A stretch of DNA of 64,000 nt from Pelecanus crispus (taxonomy: Eukaryota; Chordata; Aves; Pelecaniformes; Pelecanidae). The position numbers and the translations under genes are program-made. The DNA is taken from contig NC_134662.1 of NCBI RefSeq assembly GCF_030463565.1, forward strand, positions 6,301,001 to 6,365,000. The letters run 5' to 3'. Each line of letters starts with the position of its first letter. Position 1 is the stretch's first letter. The notes beneath the pieces are model-generated. The model searched no databases. It was not told where the DNA came from and worked only from the letters and a program-made list of their open reading frames with translations. Below are positions 1-11,990 of this stretch, piece by piece.

Positions 1-892
1 TGGCGTGTCTGAAATCTGCAAGCTTTGATGAGAAAAATGTTCTTGGGAATGAAAGGAGATCAAGTGAAGGAGGAACAGTCTCCTACACAGTGTTTTATAG
101 GCCCAATTCATGACTGCAGATGTCGCAGAAAATAATAATAAAAAAGCCTTTTTTTTCCTTTTTTTTTCCTTTTTTTTTTCCCCCTACCTGACAGAACAGG
201 AGAAAAATACCCACAGGGACTCCTGTAGCGAGAAGATCCCTTTACTCCGGCTCTTGGAGCAGCAGCGTTTAACACAGGCGAGAGGATGCTCCAGGAAACC
301 ATGGCGATGACTGAGGAGCTGCCGAGCTCTCGCCTGGAGACGTCACTCCCGAGCTGGAGAGGGCGCAGGGCTGGCCCTGGTACCCGCATCCCGCTCTGGG
401 CTGCCTTGGCTTGGCCAGCGAGAGCCGGAGCTGCGTCCTGCCTGCTACAGCACAGCTCTTACCGCTGCCCTGGTCAGCCCTGGAGAGCTGCTTTGCCCTT
501 ACCACAGCCCGAGCTGCTCCCGGCAGCAGCAGTGGCAGCAGTGGCAGCAGCAGCAGCTCCAGCAGCTCCTTCAAGGGCTCGCTGGAGAAGGGCCGGTCTC
601 TGGAAGCGAAGGGGCTGGCAGCTTTTCCTGCACCCAGCCAGCTTCTCATCCGAGCAACCGAGCTTTAGCAAAGGTGCGGGGTCTAAACCTGGCCTGCATC
701 ACGCTCCTCTCCCCAGAATCACCCCCGAAGCCCTCGGGCGGGCAGGAGGATGCTGCCCTCGGGCCCACGTTCCCCCTCGCCAGAACCGGGGTCACCAAGG
801 AGGGGACTCACTCGTGCCTTCCCTGGCAGGGGCTGAGCAGCGTCGGCTGCAACCCCACCGAAACCCAGGCTCCGCTCCAGCTTGCGGCCGGT
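1..892. other. Unassigned GC-rich flank
   Basis: A T-rich run (about 150-180) is followed by moderately CpG-rich sequence. A CAG/GCA-type trinucleotide stretch lies at 522-570. Long ORFs in several frames reflect high GC and few stops; none has a recognisable domain. Confidence 0.5.
522..570. repeat. Interrupted CAG/GCA trinucleotide repeat
   Basis: Runs of GCA broken by GTGGCA and CTC units. Gln/Ala/Ser-rich translations in this stretch come from the repeat. Confidence 0.7.
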
Positions 893-1111
893 GCCTCATC
901 GTCCCTCCTGGATCCTCATCTTCCCTCCCAGAGCCTCATCGTCCCTCCTGGATCCTCATCTTCCCTCCCAGAGCCTCATCGTCCCTCCTGGATCCTCATC
1001 TTCCCTCCCAGAGCCTCATCGTCCCTCCTGGATCCTCATCTTCCCTCCCAGAGCCTCATCGTCCCTCCTGGATCCTCATCTTCCCTCCCAGAGCCTCATC
1101 GTCCCTCCTGG
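893..1111. repeat. 40-bp minisatellite, about 5.5 copies
   Basis: A near-perfect tandem array with a 40-bp unit. Each unit is itself two related 20-bp halves (GCCTCATCGTCCCTCCTGGA and TCCTCATCTTCCCTCCCAGA). Because 40 is not a multiple of 3, the Ser/Pro-rich translation cycles through all three forward frames, each open across the array, so the long ORFs here are a by-product and not a gene. Confidence 0.95.
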
Positions 1112-2127
1112 CGGTCTGAGAGCAGGAGCCCTCCCTGCTTCCCCTGTGCCACGCAGACGTGGGGCGAGGAGGAGTGCGGCCAAGCACAGCCGCCTGCACC
1201 CCCCCAAGCACGGGATGATGGCATTGGGGCCCACGGTGGGGAGATTCGGGGTTTGCTGCAGTCTGGGTGTTCGGAAGGGGGATTTCGCAAAGCACGCTGT
1301 GCAAGGGGCTCCTTCAGATGATAAAACTGCTCCCACAAGGGCAGCTGAGCTTTGGAGGGTTAAAGCAATGACTGGGGAGGGGCAGCAGCATCCTGCTCAG
1401 CTGGGATGGAGGGATCTGGATGTGCCTGGGACTTCGGGGACCATTCCAGGAGCCGGAGCCATGCCGTGAGAGCGATTTAATGAGGCACCGCTGCCCACGT
1501 CCCAGTGCATCGGCCACTGCTCATCTGGACAGCCTGGAAATGCTCCAAACACACTTTCCTTCTTTTTGTTTCAGTTTTGCAAAATTTACTATGAAATAGC
1601 TTTCCTTTAAGAAGCAGATCAATTAATAATAATAATATTAAAAAAAATTAAACAAACAAACAAAAAGATAAAAAGAAAGAGATTGAAAAACTCCCTTGAC
1701 CAGAAACCCTGCAACACAAATACTTGCCCTGAGCTGGCAACCTCATTGCAGCTTTGGGGCCGGATAAAATTCCCTGTAACCTCGGCCCTGCCCTGAGCTG
1801 AGCTGGGATAACACCTTGCCAACAGATTTCCTGAAGACCTTAAAAATGTGAGTGCCTGATTTGCAAAACGAGCTATTTCAGATCATTTTGATCAGGCTTT
1901 TTTTCTTTTTTTAATGATTCTAATTTTTCTGCCGCTCAGAGCCCCAGACCCGGTAACCACGGAAACTCAGCTTCACAGGCAGAGGGAATCAAGAAATACA
2001 GGAGCACCACCACCAAATACAGAATCTAATCATCTCCCTTAACTGTGACATTAAAAGAGCCATGTGACGATGCATAGCTGAAAGAGAGGATTTTATTAGT
2101 GTTCACTTCATAAAACACTCTCCTTGT

Positions 2128-2215
2128 ATTAGGGTGTGCTTAAATTGGGGCCCCATGATGCAAAGTGCTGCACAAGTTACAGCCCCCATCGGAGAAGGCT
2201 TAGGAGTCCAGCGAG
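2128..2215. repeat. Probable ancient amniote interspersed repeat
   Basis: GGGGCCCCATGATGCAAAGT followed by GCTGCACAAGTTACAG resembles a common old repeat in reptile and bird genomes (GGGCCCCATTGTGC then GCTGTACAA). It is degenerate, and the family is not assigned. Confidence 0.35.
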
Positions 2216-2379
2216 ACACGGCAGACCCGGAGTAAGGACAGGAAGGTCGTGTGAAGGCACACTGGGGAGAAGCATCCTGCAAACCTCTGACATGCTCTCT
2301 TCCTGCCTAAGACAGGTAGAAAAAATGAAAAATCAGGAAAGAAATGCAGGAGAGAAGGTTGTTCTTGTGCAAATGCTGA

Positions 2380-2425
2380 ATACAGAGCCTGTGCCTCAGT
2401 TTCCCCATTTGCATGAATTATCTAC
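2380..2425 (+). repeat. MIR-like SINE fragment
   Basis: CCTGTGCCTCAGTTTCCCCA followed by TTTGCATGAATTAT matches the well-known MIR core (CCTCAGTTTCCCCATCTG). Confidence 0.55.
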
Positions 2426-2889
2426 AAACCAGCAAAGAGCACGTCTCTCCTGCTGGGAGGTGCAAGCCATTGCACGCCTCTGCCAGAGGGGCCCAGAGCC
2501 GCGCTGACAAGCGACCCCATCGCTGCTGGCGGCTGAGGAATTAAAATGGGCAGCATCTGGCCTTCCTGACTGCTCGCACAGTTACCCAGAGCTCCTCAGC
2601 TTCAAAAACCTCAGGATAAACCTCCCTCCTTGCCAGCACGGCTGTTAACCCCTGTTTTTCTCCAGCAAATTAACCTGCCCCCCCCCCGCAATCTCCGTCA
2701 TCCTCGTGTCCCCATCAGCTGCTGATGGGTCAGAGATGGTGCCTTGGCTGGGCTATTGCCAGACTCACTTGAGCGTGCAGCGTTCACAAACTATTGCAAA
2801 TAGAGAGGTTCTGTCAAAGCCTCCGCCCCCAGGGAAATCAAATCCTGCCTCCCAATTTAATTACAACGAGAGGGCAATCCAAGTCTCGA

Positions 2890-4120
2890 GGAAAAGCCAC
2901 ATGGCCGCCCTCTGCACGCACACGCTGCCCTTCAGCCCGGCTTGCGGTCCGGCCGAGGGCAAAGCAGGAGAGGCCCAGGGGGAAGAGGAGGCAGGAGAGG
3001 AAAGAGGGAGCGAGCGTGCGGTTGCGCGGCTGCAGGGCTCGGAGCACTGGCAGGCGGCCGAGGCCGAGCCCAGGTGCTGTCCCGCAGCCCCCCTCCGCCT
3101 GGCGCTTGCCGCAGCATCGCTCTAACGAAGACAGCCTTGGCACAGGCGCCGGACAAGTTTTCTCGCAGGCCAGTGGATCCCGTTCCTTATCCAATTCCTA
3201 CACATGCTCCTCCTGGACCCGGCTCAGCTCTGCTAACAGCCCCAGAGCTGGAAAGGAGAAGAGAAAGCAAAGCTCAAGGGACAGAGAGCAGGGAGGGAAG
3301 GTTAGGGAATGCTCCCCGGCAGGACGGAGCCTGGCAGAGGGTGGCCGCGGTGGGCTGCCGTGAGTGGCAGGACCGGGCAGGAGGAAGGAAGGAGGTGACT
3401 TCATCTCATACCAGAGAGCTGACAGCCAGCAGAGGATAAAAGCCTGGGAATCCCTCAGCTCCAGCGAGGAGAGCTCTCAGCTGCCAAGAGCGGAGAGGGA
3501 GATGGGAAGCTGGGGTTTGAATTGCAAGCTCAGCCTCCCACCCTTGGTCTTTCCCACGCCAGGAAAAAAAAAAAAAAAAAAAATTCAAAAGAGTGGCACA
3601 AGTGACAGGCGGGATGCTTGGGAAGGGAGCCGGCTGCCGACGGCGATGCCTGCCCCGCTGGCTGCCAGGAGGCTGCGGGGCACTGGGGAGGAGGACGGAG
3701 GGAACACCTGTGGCTGCTGAACCACAGCATCCATCACGCGTGGCTGCTGCTGGCAACAGCGTCGGGGCCCGCCTCTGAGCGCCCGGTGCGGGCAGCGGCT
3801 GCAGAGCCCCCTGCACCTCTGCCCGCACCCCCTCCAGCCTCCCCAGGGCACGGTCCTCGCTCAACCCTGGGCAAATCCCCTGCGCGGGGGTCAGCCCTCC
3901 AGAGCCGCCCAGCCCGTCCGCACGCCTCCTCGCTCTTCCACGCGTTCGAGCGAAGGAGCTGCAGGGGTACGCGCCCCGCCAGCCCGGCGGTCACCCGGCA
4001 CGCCTGGTGGCATTTGGCGCTGCAGGAGATGCACCGGGAGCCCGGCTCCAGCCGCCTTGTGAGGGGCTTCCCCGGGCAGCGCCCAACGCAGCTCGCCGGC
4101 TGCACAAATTCCTCCCCGGG
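2890..4120. promoter_or_regulatory. CpG island, gene not identified
   Basis: GC-rich sequence with CpG far denser than the surroundings: 8 to 10 CpG per 60 bases in parts, for example 3001-3060 and 3901-4020. It is interrupted by a lower-CpG stretch with an A-run near 3564-3582. In birds such islands usually mark promoters. The open frames here are Arg/Ala/Pro-rich artefacts of base composition, and I see no recognisable coding exon, so the transcript could start here and be non-coding or continue outside the window. Confidence 0.55.
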
Positions 4121-4949
4121 CTGTCGCAGTCCTCACCAAAGATGCCGAGTTATCTCACAGGAGGGTCTTACCACACCAAGTTTAAACTCCCAAAAGAAAC
4201 TTCACTTTTTTCCCCCCTCCATCTCTTTTTTTTTTTTAACTGCTACTCCAAACCTGAGGCCCAACCTCCAACTACCCTTTTGAAAAAAAAAAAAAACACC
4301 CAACCAACCAACAAACCCCAAAATCAAAGTGATTACCACCTCCACTTCAAACATTACATTATCAAGCTAACCAGCTACAATTGAAGACAATTAATCTGGA
4401 CGTAGCCACCAAAAGAAACTGTCAGCAATTAGAAGCGAGGCACACCTTTGTAGTTAACGGGAAATACTGCACCCCTGTTACATATTTAATTAGTTGACGG
4501 ACTATGTCCCTTCTCAGACATTTTTCATTTTAAATTATACCTGAAATTCATTTTTTTCCCCAACTGCCCTTTTTTTTTTCCTGTGCAAAAAGCCAAAGGA
4601 AATAAAGTGTGAGTAATCTGAAACCTGATTCTGGCTTTTCCTTAGGTTGCAGCTCACAGTGTGTACACAGGAGTTTACAGACCTCCAAGAGATAAGGAGG
4701 AAAAGTTCTTTCTTTTCTTTCAGAGCTTTTTTTTTCTTTTGTTCTTAATCTGATTTTAAGACCTTGACTCTGCGTTTTCACACTTCTCCCATAAATCTCA
4801 TTTTCTTCCTGTTTCCCTTGGGATTATCAGGTGATCAAACAGGAGGGCCCAGGAGCTGAGGGGAGCCAGGCACATACTGCAATACATTCATTTTAACACT
4901 TAATTTACAAATGTTCTAAATTTTATCTTTGCATAATGATGCTGCTTTG

Positions 4950-5110
4950 CATATCTATAGCTGCTTTCATCCGATGATCTCAGTACATTCTGCCGACTGT
5001 TAATTAATTCTCAAAACACCCTCGTGAAGTCAATAGGAATGCTTTATTGGGGTAGTTTTTATCTAATTTGTAGGAGGGAATGGTAAACTGAGGCAGGGGG
5101 AGACTGATGA
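4950..5110 (-). repeat. MIR-type SINE remnant
   Basis: Ordered matches to the amniote MIR consensus on the minus strand: TTTCATCCGATGATCTCAGT, then TTAATTAATTCTCAAAACAC, then GGTAAACTGAGGCAGGGGGA. The same order occurs at 54200-54375. Confidence 0.65.
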
Positions 5111-6424
5111 GGCGTTTACAGGCATGGGACAGCACGACAAAGCCGTATTATAGCAGCCTTGTCTTTGCAAACCCTGTAGACAGAGACAACGTCGCAGTCA
5201 GCGTGTCACTTGGTCCAACAACTGCACATCCCTGCTTACCAAATAACCAAGATTTAGCCTCAGAATGGTGTTAAACGGGATGTACCCCAACCCACGAAGC
5301 TGTGCTCAGCGACTCCGGTAGCCACAGCTCCGCCAGACCACGTTTCCCGCAGTTTCATGCCAACACACACCTCTTGGCACGGCCTGGGTCTCAGATGCTC
5401 TGGAAGGTGCACATACGGAGCGTTTCTTTGCTGGGGGGGGTCTTTGCTTTTGTCATCCTTGGCACCGCTTTCCAAACACTCTAAAATGAAAACTTTTTTA
5501 TACCCAGAAGGGCCTAATTTTCATCACCTCAAAGCAGCATAGACCAAGAATAACTTTGCTGAAAGCTAACAAATACACACACTGGCTCAAGGCAAGAATC
5601 AGCCTGGCAACGTGTGCCTGCTTGCCACGAACAGAAAAACACTGCAGGGCCGTCTCTAACCCCGGCCACAACGAGCGTCGCTCCCGCACCGCTGAAAATT
5701 GCAGCATGGGTGGCACACAGGTCCTATCTGCCAGCTCCAGCTAGCCTTGCTCCAGCTCCGAAAGAAAACACTCTGCCAAAATCCCATCGCTTCAAGCAGA
5801 AAGATCCAGCCTGGAGAAATTCAACGTGCCTGGAGGACTGCTGGAACAAACCACAACAACAAACCTGCAGAGAACTGAGCTGGCAAAGACGAGAACACCA
5901 AGGCAGCTGCCGTCCTTTCTGCCGCCCTTCAGAAAATCTTTCCTATGTTATTGAACGTCATCGACTCGTTTGGAGCATCGTTGCAAGAAGCGGCCACCCT
6001 GGCTGCAAATCAGCTGCTTCATTTTGTTATTTGCTGGAGCAAAAACATCCAAGTTACAACTCAGGCTTGGAGATAGGAGGAAACATCTCCAGCAGTTGAG
6101 CTGGTGGAAAGAAAAATAACTTTTCAAGTTGCCTGAGGACAACTGCACACTTCAAAGGGCAAAAATTTGCATGGGTGAGTCTGTATTGCTCTCCATCCTT
6201 GGGCAGGAGGCATTTCAGCAGCTCGGGAGGACCCTGTTGGGGTTATGTCTGCGTTTGCCTCGTCCCATCTCCAGGCAGGAGGTACAGCTCATCAAACACA
6301 CCATCTTCTGGGGGTACAAGCAGATGAGACGGATCACAGACACTACCATTAGGTCATTGCGATTTCAAGCTGGCAGCAGCATGAGCTATTCAGTGTAGCG
6401 GTGATATCATTTAGTGCTGTCGGC

Positions 6425-6480
6425 CGAAATTCAAACTGCGTTGAAGTCAAAGGGAATGTATCCACCGGGCTTTGGATCAG
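6425..6480. repeat. Probable ancient amniote repeat (inverted-motif type)
   Basis: GTTGAAGTCAAAGGGAATG followed by GGGCTTTGGATCAGCC resembles a repeat common in turtles, crocodilians and birds that carries TTGAAGTCAATGGGA and GGATCAGGCC motifs. A related trace lies near 35625-35670. Confidence 0.4.
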
Positions 6481-8977
6481 CCTGCAAAGCACATGGAGCG
6501 CGTGGGCGCTTTCTCTCTTTGCCAGGGACAATCCAAGCAAAACTCAACCTCCTTCTTCCTTCAGCTGAAAGAAAGCATCAACAGAAGACTGAAATTTTGG
6601 CCTGAAAAGGAGCCAAATACTGCTGAAAGCTGGCCCATGGTCCTTGCACTGAGGATAATGAGAATTACTGCAGTGCCTTTGAAAAGTGTCTTGAGATTGT
6701 GCCATCTTATGTCCTGCTGTAACACAGAGATGCGGGAACAGCCAGATTCGGAGCAAGGGCAAGTCTCCCACGCTGCCCATGAGGCTGCAGTCTCATCCTC
6801 CCCGCTAGCTGGGCATCTTGGGCCATTGCAATGGAGCCCCAGACTTTTTCCCTTGCCCTGAGCCTCTACAGCAGATGCAGGCAGCCAGGCTGCTCTGGGA
6901 GCTGTGCTGGGTACCCAGAGCTAGGGAGCAGGAGAGATGCGGCGGTGGAAGAAAGAGGGAGGTCCCCTTCTCATGAAAGCCACCCTGAAAAGGCCCCCCA
7001 CACGTGTTACATCCCCAGCTGGACCCTGCCACACCATCCCCCATGAACGAATCGCATGCACCCCTTTCCTCCCAACACACATCTCCTGTACGCAGCAGAA
7101 AGCGGGTATTTGAGACATCCCTTGGTCAGTCCATCTCTGATAGCCCACGGTATCAGCTGTTGCAGGCAAAGATGTAAAACCCCCACCTATCAATTCAACC
7201 ACCTTTTTGGAAGTTAGAGCATAATCTGCTCAAAGGAAAATTTCCATCTTGTCCCCTCCTTTAGAGTTTAGCATGTGCCCTAAAGCAGGAGGACTTAATC
7301 TCAATTCCAACACTCACAGATGCTTTTAAATCCTTGCTTTATAGCTCTGGCCACTCTAGTACCTTCCTACGATAAAGGGAAATCTCTTTGCCGGAGAACT
7401 GCGCAAACCAGCTTGCCTGAAAGGCAGCCACGTGTTCGCATGCTTGACCTGCTTTTCTCACAACCTGAAAAGACCCACAGTGGTGGCAAAGCCAGCACGT
7501 GGGGACGGTCCCACAGCAGCGTGCCAGCTACACGCCAGCAGCCGCCCTTGGCACCATTTGGTTGCAGAGAGATGACAGGGGCGAGAGCCCACTGTGCCAA
7601 GAGGGCGCAGGGGCAGGAAGGGGGGAAGAAAAAAAAAAGTGTTCCTATTCTGCTACCAATTTTGTTTTTCTTGCAGGCTGGATTCACTTCCCAGCCCACC
7701 CACGGCAGGCGGCTCAACCCTGCCCTGTGCTGTTTTCAGGCAAACAGCTGGGGAACGTGTGCAGCTGGGCAGGTTTTATGTACCAGCATATTTGGGGGGT
7801 TGCCAGCGACTGGCTGCATCCTTGTGTCTCCCCTCTTCGAAGGAGAGGTTTTCCATGGCACAGAAGTGAGAGCAAGGAGACCAGATGCTCAGGCACATCC
7901 TGCGAGGCTCCAGGGCCAGGTTTCACTTGTTGCTTCAGGCACCTGTCATATAGGGTGGGCATTTTTGGATGCAGGGTGCTGAGGGCTGTTGCCTGGGGGT
8001 GCTGAGCACTTTTAAAACCCTGAAGAGTGTGTGGCCCATGCAGCCTGGGGAAGTGAAGGTGGAGACCAGTGCAGATCCCCCCGTCCGCATTAATCAGTGA
8101 ACGCTGCAGGAGGTGACGGTGGTGAAAGGTGTTGCCTGGATGAAGGGAAACAGATGAGAATAAATGCAGGCTGGGAACGCAAAGGCATCCCTTCTTCAGA
8201 GAAAAGTCCAAGGGCTCTGGACCAGGATCCCCACAGGAATTAAATGGGACCAAAATCTTAAGTACTGTAGGATGGAGCGTGGTTTCTGAAAGAGGACTAT
8301 GAGGCCAGAAGCTCATGACCACAGGGGCTGTGTTCAATGACTCAGTCTCTTCTGTCCTGCATCATCAAACAGCAGCATCTGTTTGTGTGCTGCAGCCTGA
8401 GTAAAGAATTCCCTTTTTGATATATTAGCACAGCCATGTCCTGCCTTACATACCAGCACTGGTACAGCCACAGGGCAGAGTATTAATTCTCTCTCAAGCT
8501 GGTGTGACGTTCTCATTATAGCACAGCTCCTCTGGGTTCTGCGGCGCTTGTCTTCGCTGCTGCGGGGCGGCTGGAGCCGGGTGACTCCTTGTCCCATCAC
8601 GGGGAGCCGAGAGCTGCCCATGACAATTTTCAACCACCTTCCACCTCTTGCAACGTAGTCACATGCGGAGAGTCAGCAAGGGACAGGCTGGAGAGACACA
8701 ACCCTGCTTACGGGGATTTACCAAGGGGGTAGAGGAATGGAGACCACCAAAAGCCCAAAGGGTTCATTCCTCTGGATGTGTCCAGGATTGCTTTGCTGCA
8801 TGACAGTGTTTGCAATGTGGACATACCTTCACAGCGACGGCATGTACTGCGGTCTGCTGAGCCCAGGAGCTTCTCTGTACTCTGAAATACCACAGTGGTA
8901 GGACCTCTTCCACCACGCTGCGGGGACCGGAGAGTGAGGAAGGGCCCATTGCATTTGCAGAGCTCTGCGTCGGGAAA

Positions 8978-9364
8978 ATGCTTGGCCCCATCTGGAAGGA
9001 ATTATCAGAAGAGCTGTTTGTCAGCTGCTTCCAGATGGAGGAAGGGCTGCGATTTTACACCATGAGCCTCCCCCAGAATAAAAACCAGACAGGCGAGGAG
9101 ATTTATTACACACAAACCTCACAGCATTACAAATACCCCATGGAAGGAGACCTGCCTGAGAGAGTGTTTTTTAACTGGCATGCAAGAACAGAGCAGGCTC
9201 GCCAAAATTACCTTGGAGCATGGAAAATGGAGCAGATCCCTGGCTGGATTAAACAATGGCATCAGCAAATGCCTAGTTTGAGAAAGGAGGGGGAAAGAAG
9301 AGATGAGGGCTCTGACTTGAGGACCACCCAGGAGATGAAAGATGCTTACTTGAACTGCTGCTGA
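8978..9364 (+). CDS. Unidentified 128-codon ORF, possible terminal exon
   Basis: I do not recognise this product. It is an open frame of 128 codons ending in TGA, with balanced, hydrophilic, aromatic-rich composition (YYTQTSQHYKYP, VFFNWHARTEQARQN, AWKMEQIPGWIKQWHQ) unlike the low-complexity Pro/Ser/Arg translations of the surrounding chance frames. Two acceptor-like sites precede or lie inside it: a pyrimidine run ending in CAG at 8960, and one ending TTCCAG at 9032 directly before an in-frame ATG at 9033, so the true exon may begin at 9033. An AATAAA lies at 9825-9830, about 460 bp after the stop, which would suit a 3' UTR. Trp/Tyr-rich short proteins of this look are common among ciliary and sperm microtubule proteins, but I see no decisive family motif. 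It may equally be a chance ORF. Confidence 0.33.
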   Translation: MLGPIWKELSEELFVSCFQMEEGLRFYTMSLPQNKNQTGEEIYYTQTSQHYKYPMEGDLPERVFFNWHARTEQARQNYLGAWKMEQIPGWIKQWHQQMPSLRKEGERRDEGSDLRTTQEMKDAYLNCC

Positions 9365-9824
9365 GCCCTGCAGCTTCGGCTGGTGCCTACACCAATTTCA
9401 GACTGTGATGATCCCCCAGACCGATCCAGTTGCAAATTACTTCAGTGGGATTTGAGATCCCAGGGAGTGGGATCTGGTCTCATTCCTCCCTTCACCAAGA
9501 ATGAGTTTGCATGCGAGAAATCATCCCTAGAGATGACTGTACGGTATTTTCATGGAGTTTTATACATCTTGTTTACCTGTTCCCAAATTGCAGGAGTCAT
9601 TTTTATTTCTTTGTTGCTAAGTTTTCCACAAAAGCTTTGCTAAAAATCAAAATTGTGTTTGAAACAGATATTGAGCATGTTTTGTTTCCTGACAACCACA
9701 CATAGAGATTCAATTTGTATATGCTTCTCCATGAATATGTCATACTGTGATTGCTCACACATTAACTGACACAGCAGAGCTGGATGGGAAACGTTTTTTC
9801 TATTCTACAAGAATTTCAGGGACT

Positions 9825-9830
9825 AATAAA
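9825..9830 (+). terminator. AATAAA downstream of the unidentified ORF
   Basis: A canonical signal about 460 bp after the stop of the ORF at 8978-9364. It is relevant only if that ORF is a real terminal exon. Confidence 0.2.
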
Positions 9831-11637
9831 AGCACCAATGGGCTTGAAAGAGACCTTGATGTTTTGCAATGTGTAAGATGAAAGGGTTTACTATTTAATT
9901 AGCCAAAATATTAGACCAAAAAGGATGCTTTAGATTTTGAAACAAGTCATTATGGAAACTTATAACTATTTTCTTCTTCTCTCAAATTAAAAGGATTTCA
10001 AATTGGGAAAACAAAAAGGAAAACTTTGGGAAAACAAAAGGAAGACCTTGTCTTGTGAATAGGCTCAGTCAGACAAAATCGGACATTTTCTGCCAGAGCC
10101 CAAACCAGAAGCTGGGAACCCAATCCAGCCACTCTTGCAGACAGCATCACCCCGACAAATGCTCTTCTCTCAACAGTATCGGCTCACACATTTCCTCTAG
10201 AAAAACAAAGATGAAAGATAACAACTAACTTCCACATACTGTGTACAGATAGAGAGTAAACTTATGCTGCTTATTATCCTACATGCAGGGACATAACTCT
10301 CCCCTTGATCTTCATTAAAGAGAGAAGGGAAATTCCAGCATTTCAGAGGCTTTGTTATTATCTTGAGTACTACAGCAGCAACTAGAGAAAGCATCTAGCA
10401 AGACAAGATGGGGGACGAGTTTTGGAGATGGGGCACAGCAGCTCAGACATGCATCGGGTCTGTGAAGCTGAGCTGGAGAATTCCCAGCAGTGAACTTTTC
10501 ATCTGCCCATCAACATTCTTGCAGTGGGGAATTGCAGAGTCAGAAAAAACAACAGAAAAGGAAAAAAAAAAGCAACCAACACCCCCCCGCCCCCCCCGCA
10601 ATTTTTGTGGTATGAACACAAGGTTTGCCTCAAATGCAGATCTGTGAACAGCTATTTTCACAGCAAGGCTACGGGAGTCAAATTTGCTCCTGCAGTTGCC
10701 AGCAGCACCAGGGCTGCATGCCCGATCCCCGGCCCTTGCTGCACCGCGCTGCCTGCACACACATCCCTCCTCGTGCCTATTTACGCACCAACACCCCAGC
10801 TCCTTGAGTTCTACACCTATGAAGCCCTGCTCCTCCGGGCACTACTCTTATCCCCCTCTTAGAACTGCCTGAGCCTCAGAGCACACATTTTTGACGTGCT
10901 TTGCGCTGTCCCTGACGCACATGTGTGTGCCCACGCACCCGTCTGCTCCCTATTGCACTCTCCCTGCCATCGCTCGCACACACGTACGCGTCTGTGGTTC
11001 ACAAACACATTTCTGCTCCCTGCTACAGCGCTTTCCCCTTGCGTTCGTCAACACAGAAGCCTTTCTGCTCCTCGCGCTCATCTGTCTGATCTCACTTTCC
11101 GCGCACACATCACCAGTAGGCAACCACACACGAGCAAACCCCAGATGCTCACCAGCACCTCTCTCCCTCCCTCTCTGCATCCAGCGGGGTGGCTTACGCA
11201 GCCACCATGGGAGCCAGGGATGCTGGCGGCTGGCGGTGGCAGGCAGGTGCGGAGAGGGAGAGAAAAGAGAGGAAAACACGTATTTTTGAAGTGAAGTTTA
11301 GCTGCAGGGTTAACTGGATGATGAACGATGGCAGGTGCATGCTTAACCGCATCCCACTAGCAAAGCCTTCCCTCTCTGCCCACTGCAGTGCCAATGTAGC
11401 AGCTCCATCGCACTGAATGCTGTTTCAAGGTTACTTAAGCGATAAATTATGTTATATGCTTAGCATCCCCGGCAATAACACCCACCCGTGACGTGCTCAT
11501 CCTCCCCATTTATTTTCCCTTTGCAGATGCATGGCTGGAAAACTGCTCCAGCTTTCACCTCATTACAGGGAAGGAAGGGCCGCTTCCATTCAACAAGCTG
11601 CAGAAAGGGCTACAGCTCGACAACAAAAATAGCAGGG

Positions 11638-11725
11638 GGCAGATCCTCCACCAGCACAACCTCTTTTCACTCTGATGAAGTTTTGGGAGCTGTGCTGATT
11701 TACACCAGCTGTGGATCTACTTTCT
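11638..11725. repeat. Probable ancient amniote repeat
   Basis: GTGCTGATTTACACCAGCTG followed by TGGATCTAC matches a motif repeated through turtle, crocodilian and bird genomes (TTACACCAGCTGAGGATCTG). Confidence 0.4.
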
Positions 11726-11888
11726 GCAACACATCACACAAAGCATGAGGAAAAAAAAAATCTGTAGTGGATTCAGGCATGAGGTAAAAACCACAAGGAT
11801 CAGCGGCAGAGCTGCCGAAGGGGAATCATCGCAGAGTAATGCCCTCATGTACACTGCGAACTGCAGACGAAAAGGAAAAGAAACTTAG

Positions 11889-11990
11889 GGGGCCTGATTC
11901 TCCCTCCAGTTTCAACTGTACATCAAGAGGACTGATCCCAGAGGACTCGGTCACCCCTTTTCCCCAGTGATTCCAGGTATAAGCAGCAAG
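11889..11990. repeat. Probable ancient amniote repeat
   Basis: GGGGCCTGATTCTCCCTCC followed by a diverged body resembles the GGGCCTGATTCTCCT-initial repeat of reptiles and birds. Low similarity beyond the first 20 bases limits confidence. Confidence 0.35.

Larger units (their letters stand above)
1112..2889. other. Unassigned intergenic DNA with ancient repeat traces
   Basis: No supported gene. AT-rich low-complexity sequence lies at 1620-1680. Two probable ancient interspersed-repeat remnants (about 2128-2215 and 2380-2425) are listed separately. Confidence 0.5.
4121..8977. other. Unassigned intergenic DNA
   Basis: No supported exon. The stretch at about 4380-4600 is AT-rich, free of simple repeats and has the look of conserved non-coding DNA. 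A MIR remnant lies at 4950-5110 and another old repeat at 6425-6480. ORFs of 100 to 220 codons in the interval show no domain and overlap one another in several frames. Confidence 0.5.

Noticed and set aside
286-1469. Long + strand Ser/Pro-rich ORFs (up to 277 codons)
   Set aside because: They run through the 40-bp minisatellite, which is open in all three forward frames, and show no domain.
5614-6099. 161-codon ORF
   Set aside because: Irregular composition and no domain or supporting splice or poly(A) context.
7320-8005. Overlapping 220- and 168-codon ORFs with an acceptor-like TTTTTCTTGCAG at about 7677
   Set aside because: A single acceptor-like word is common by chance. Neither frame shows a recognisable protein feature and three frames are open together.
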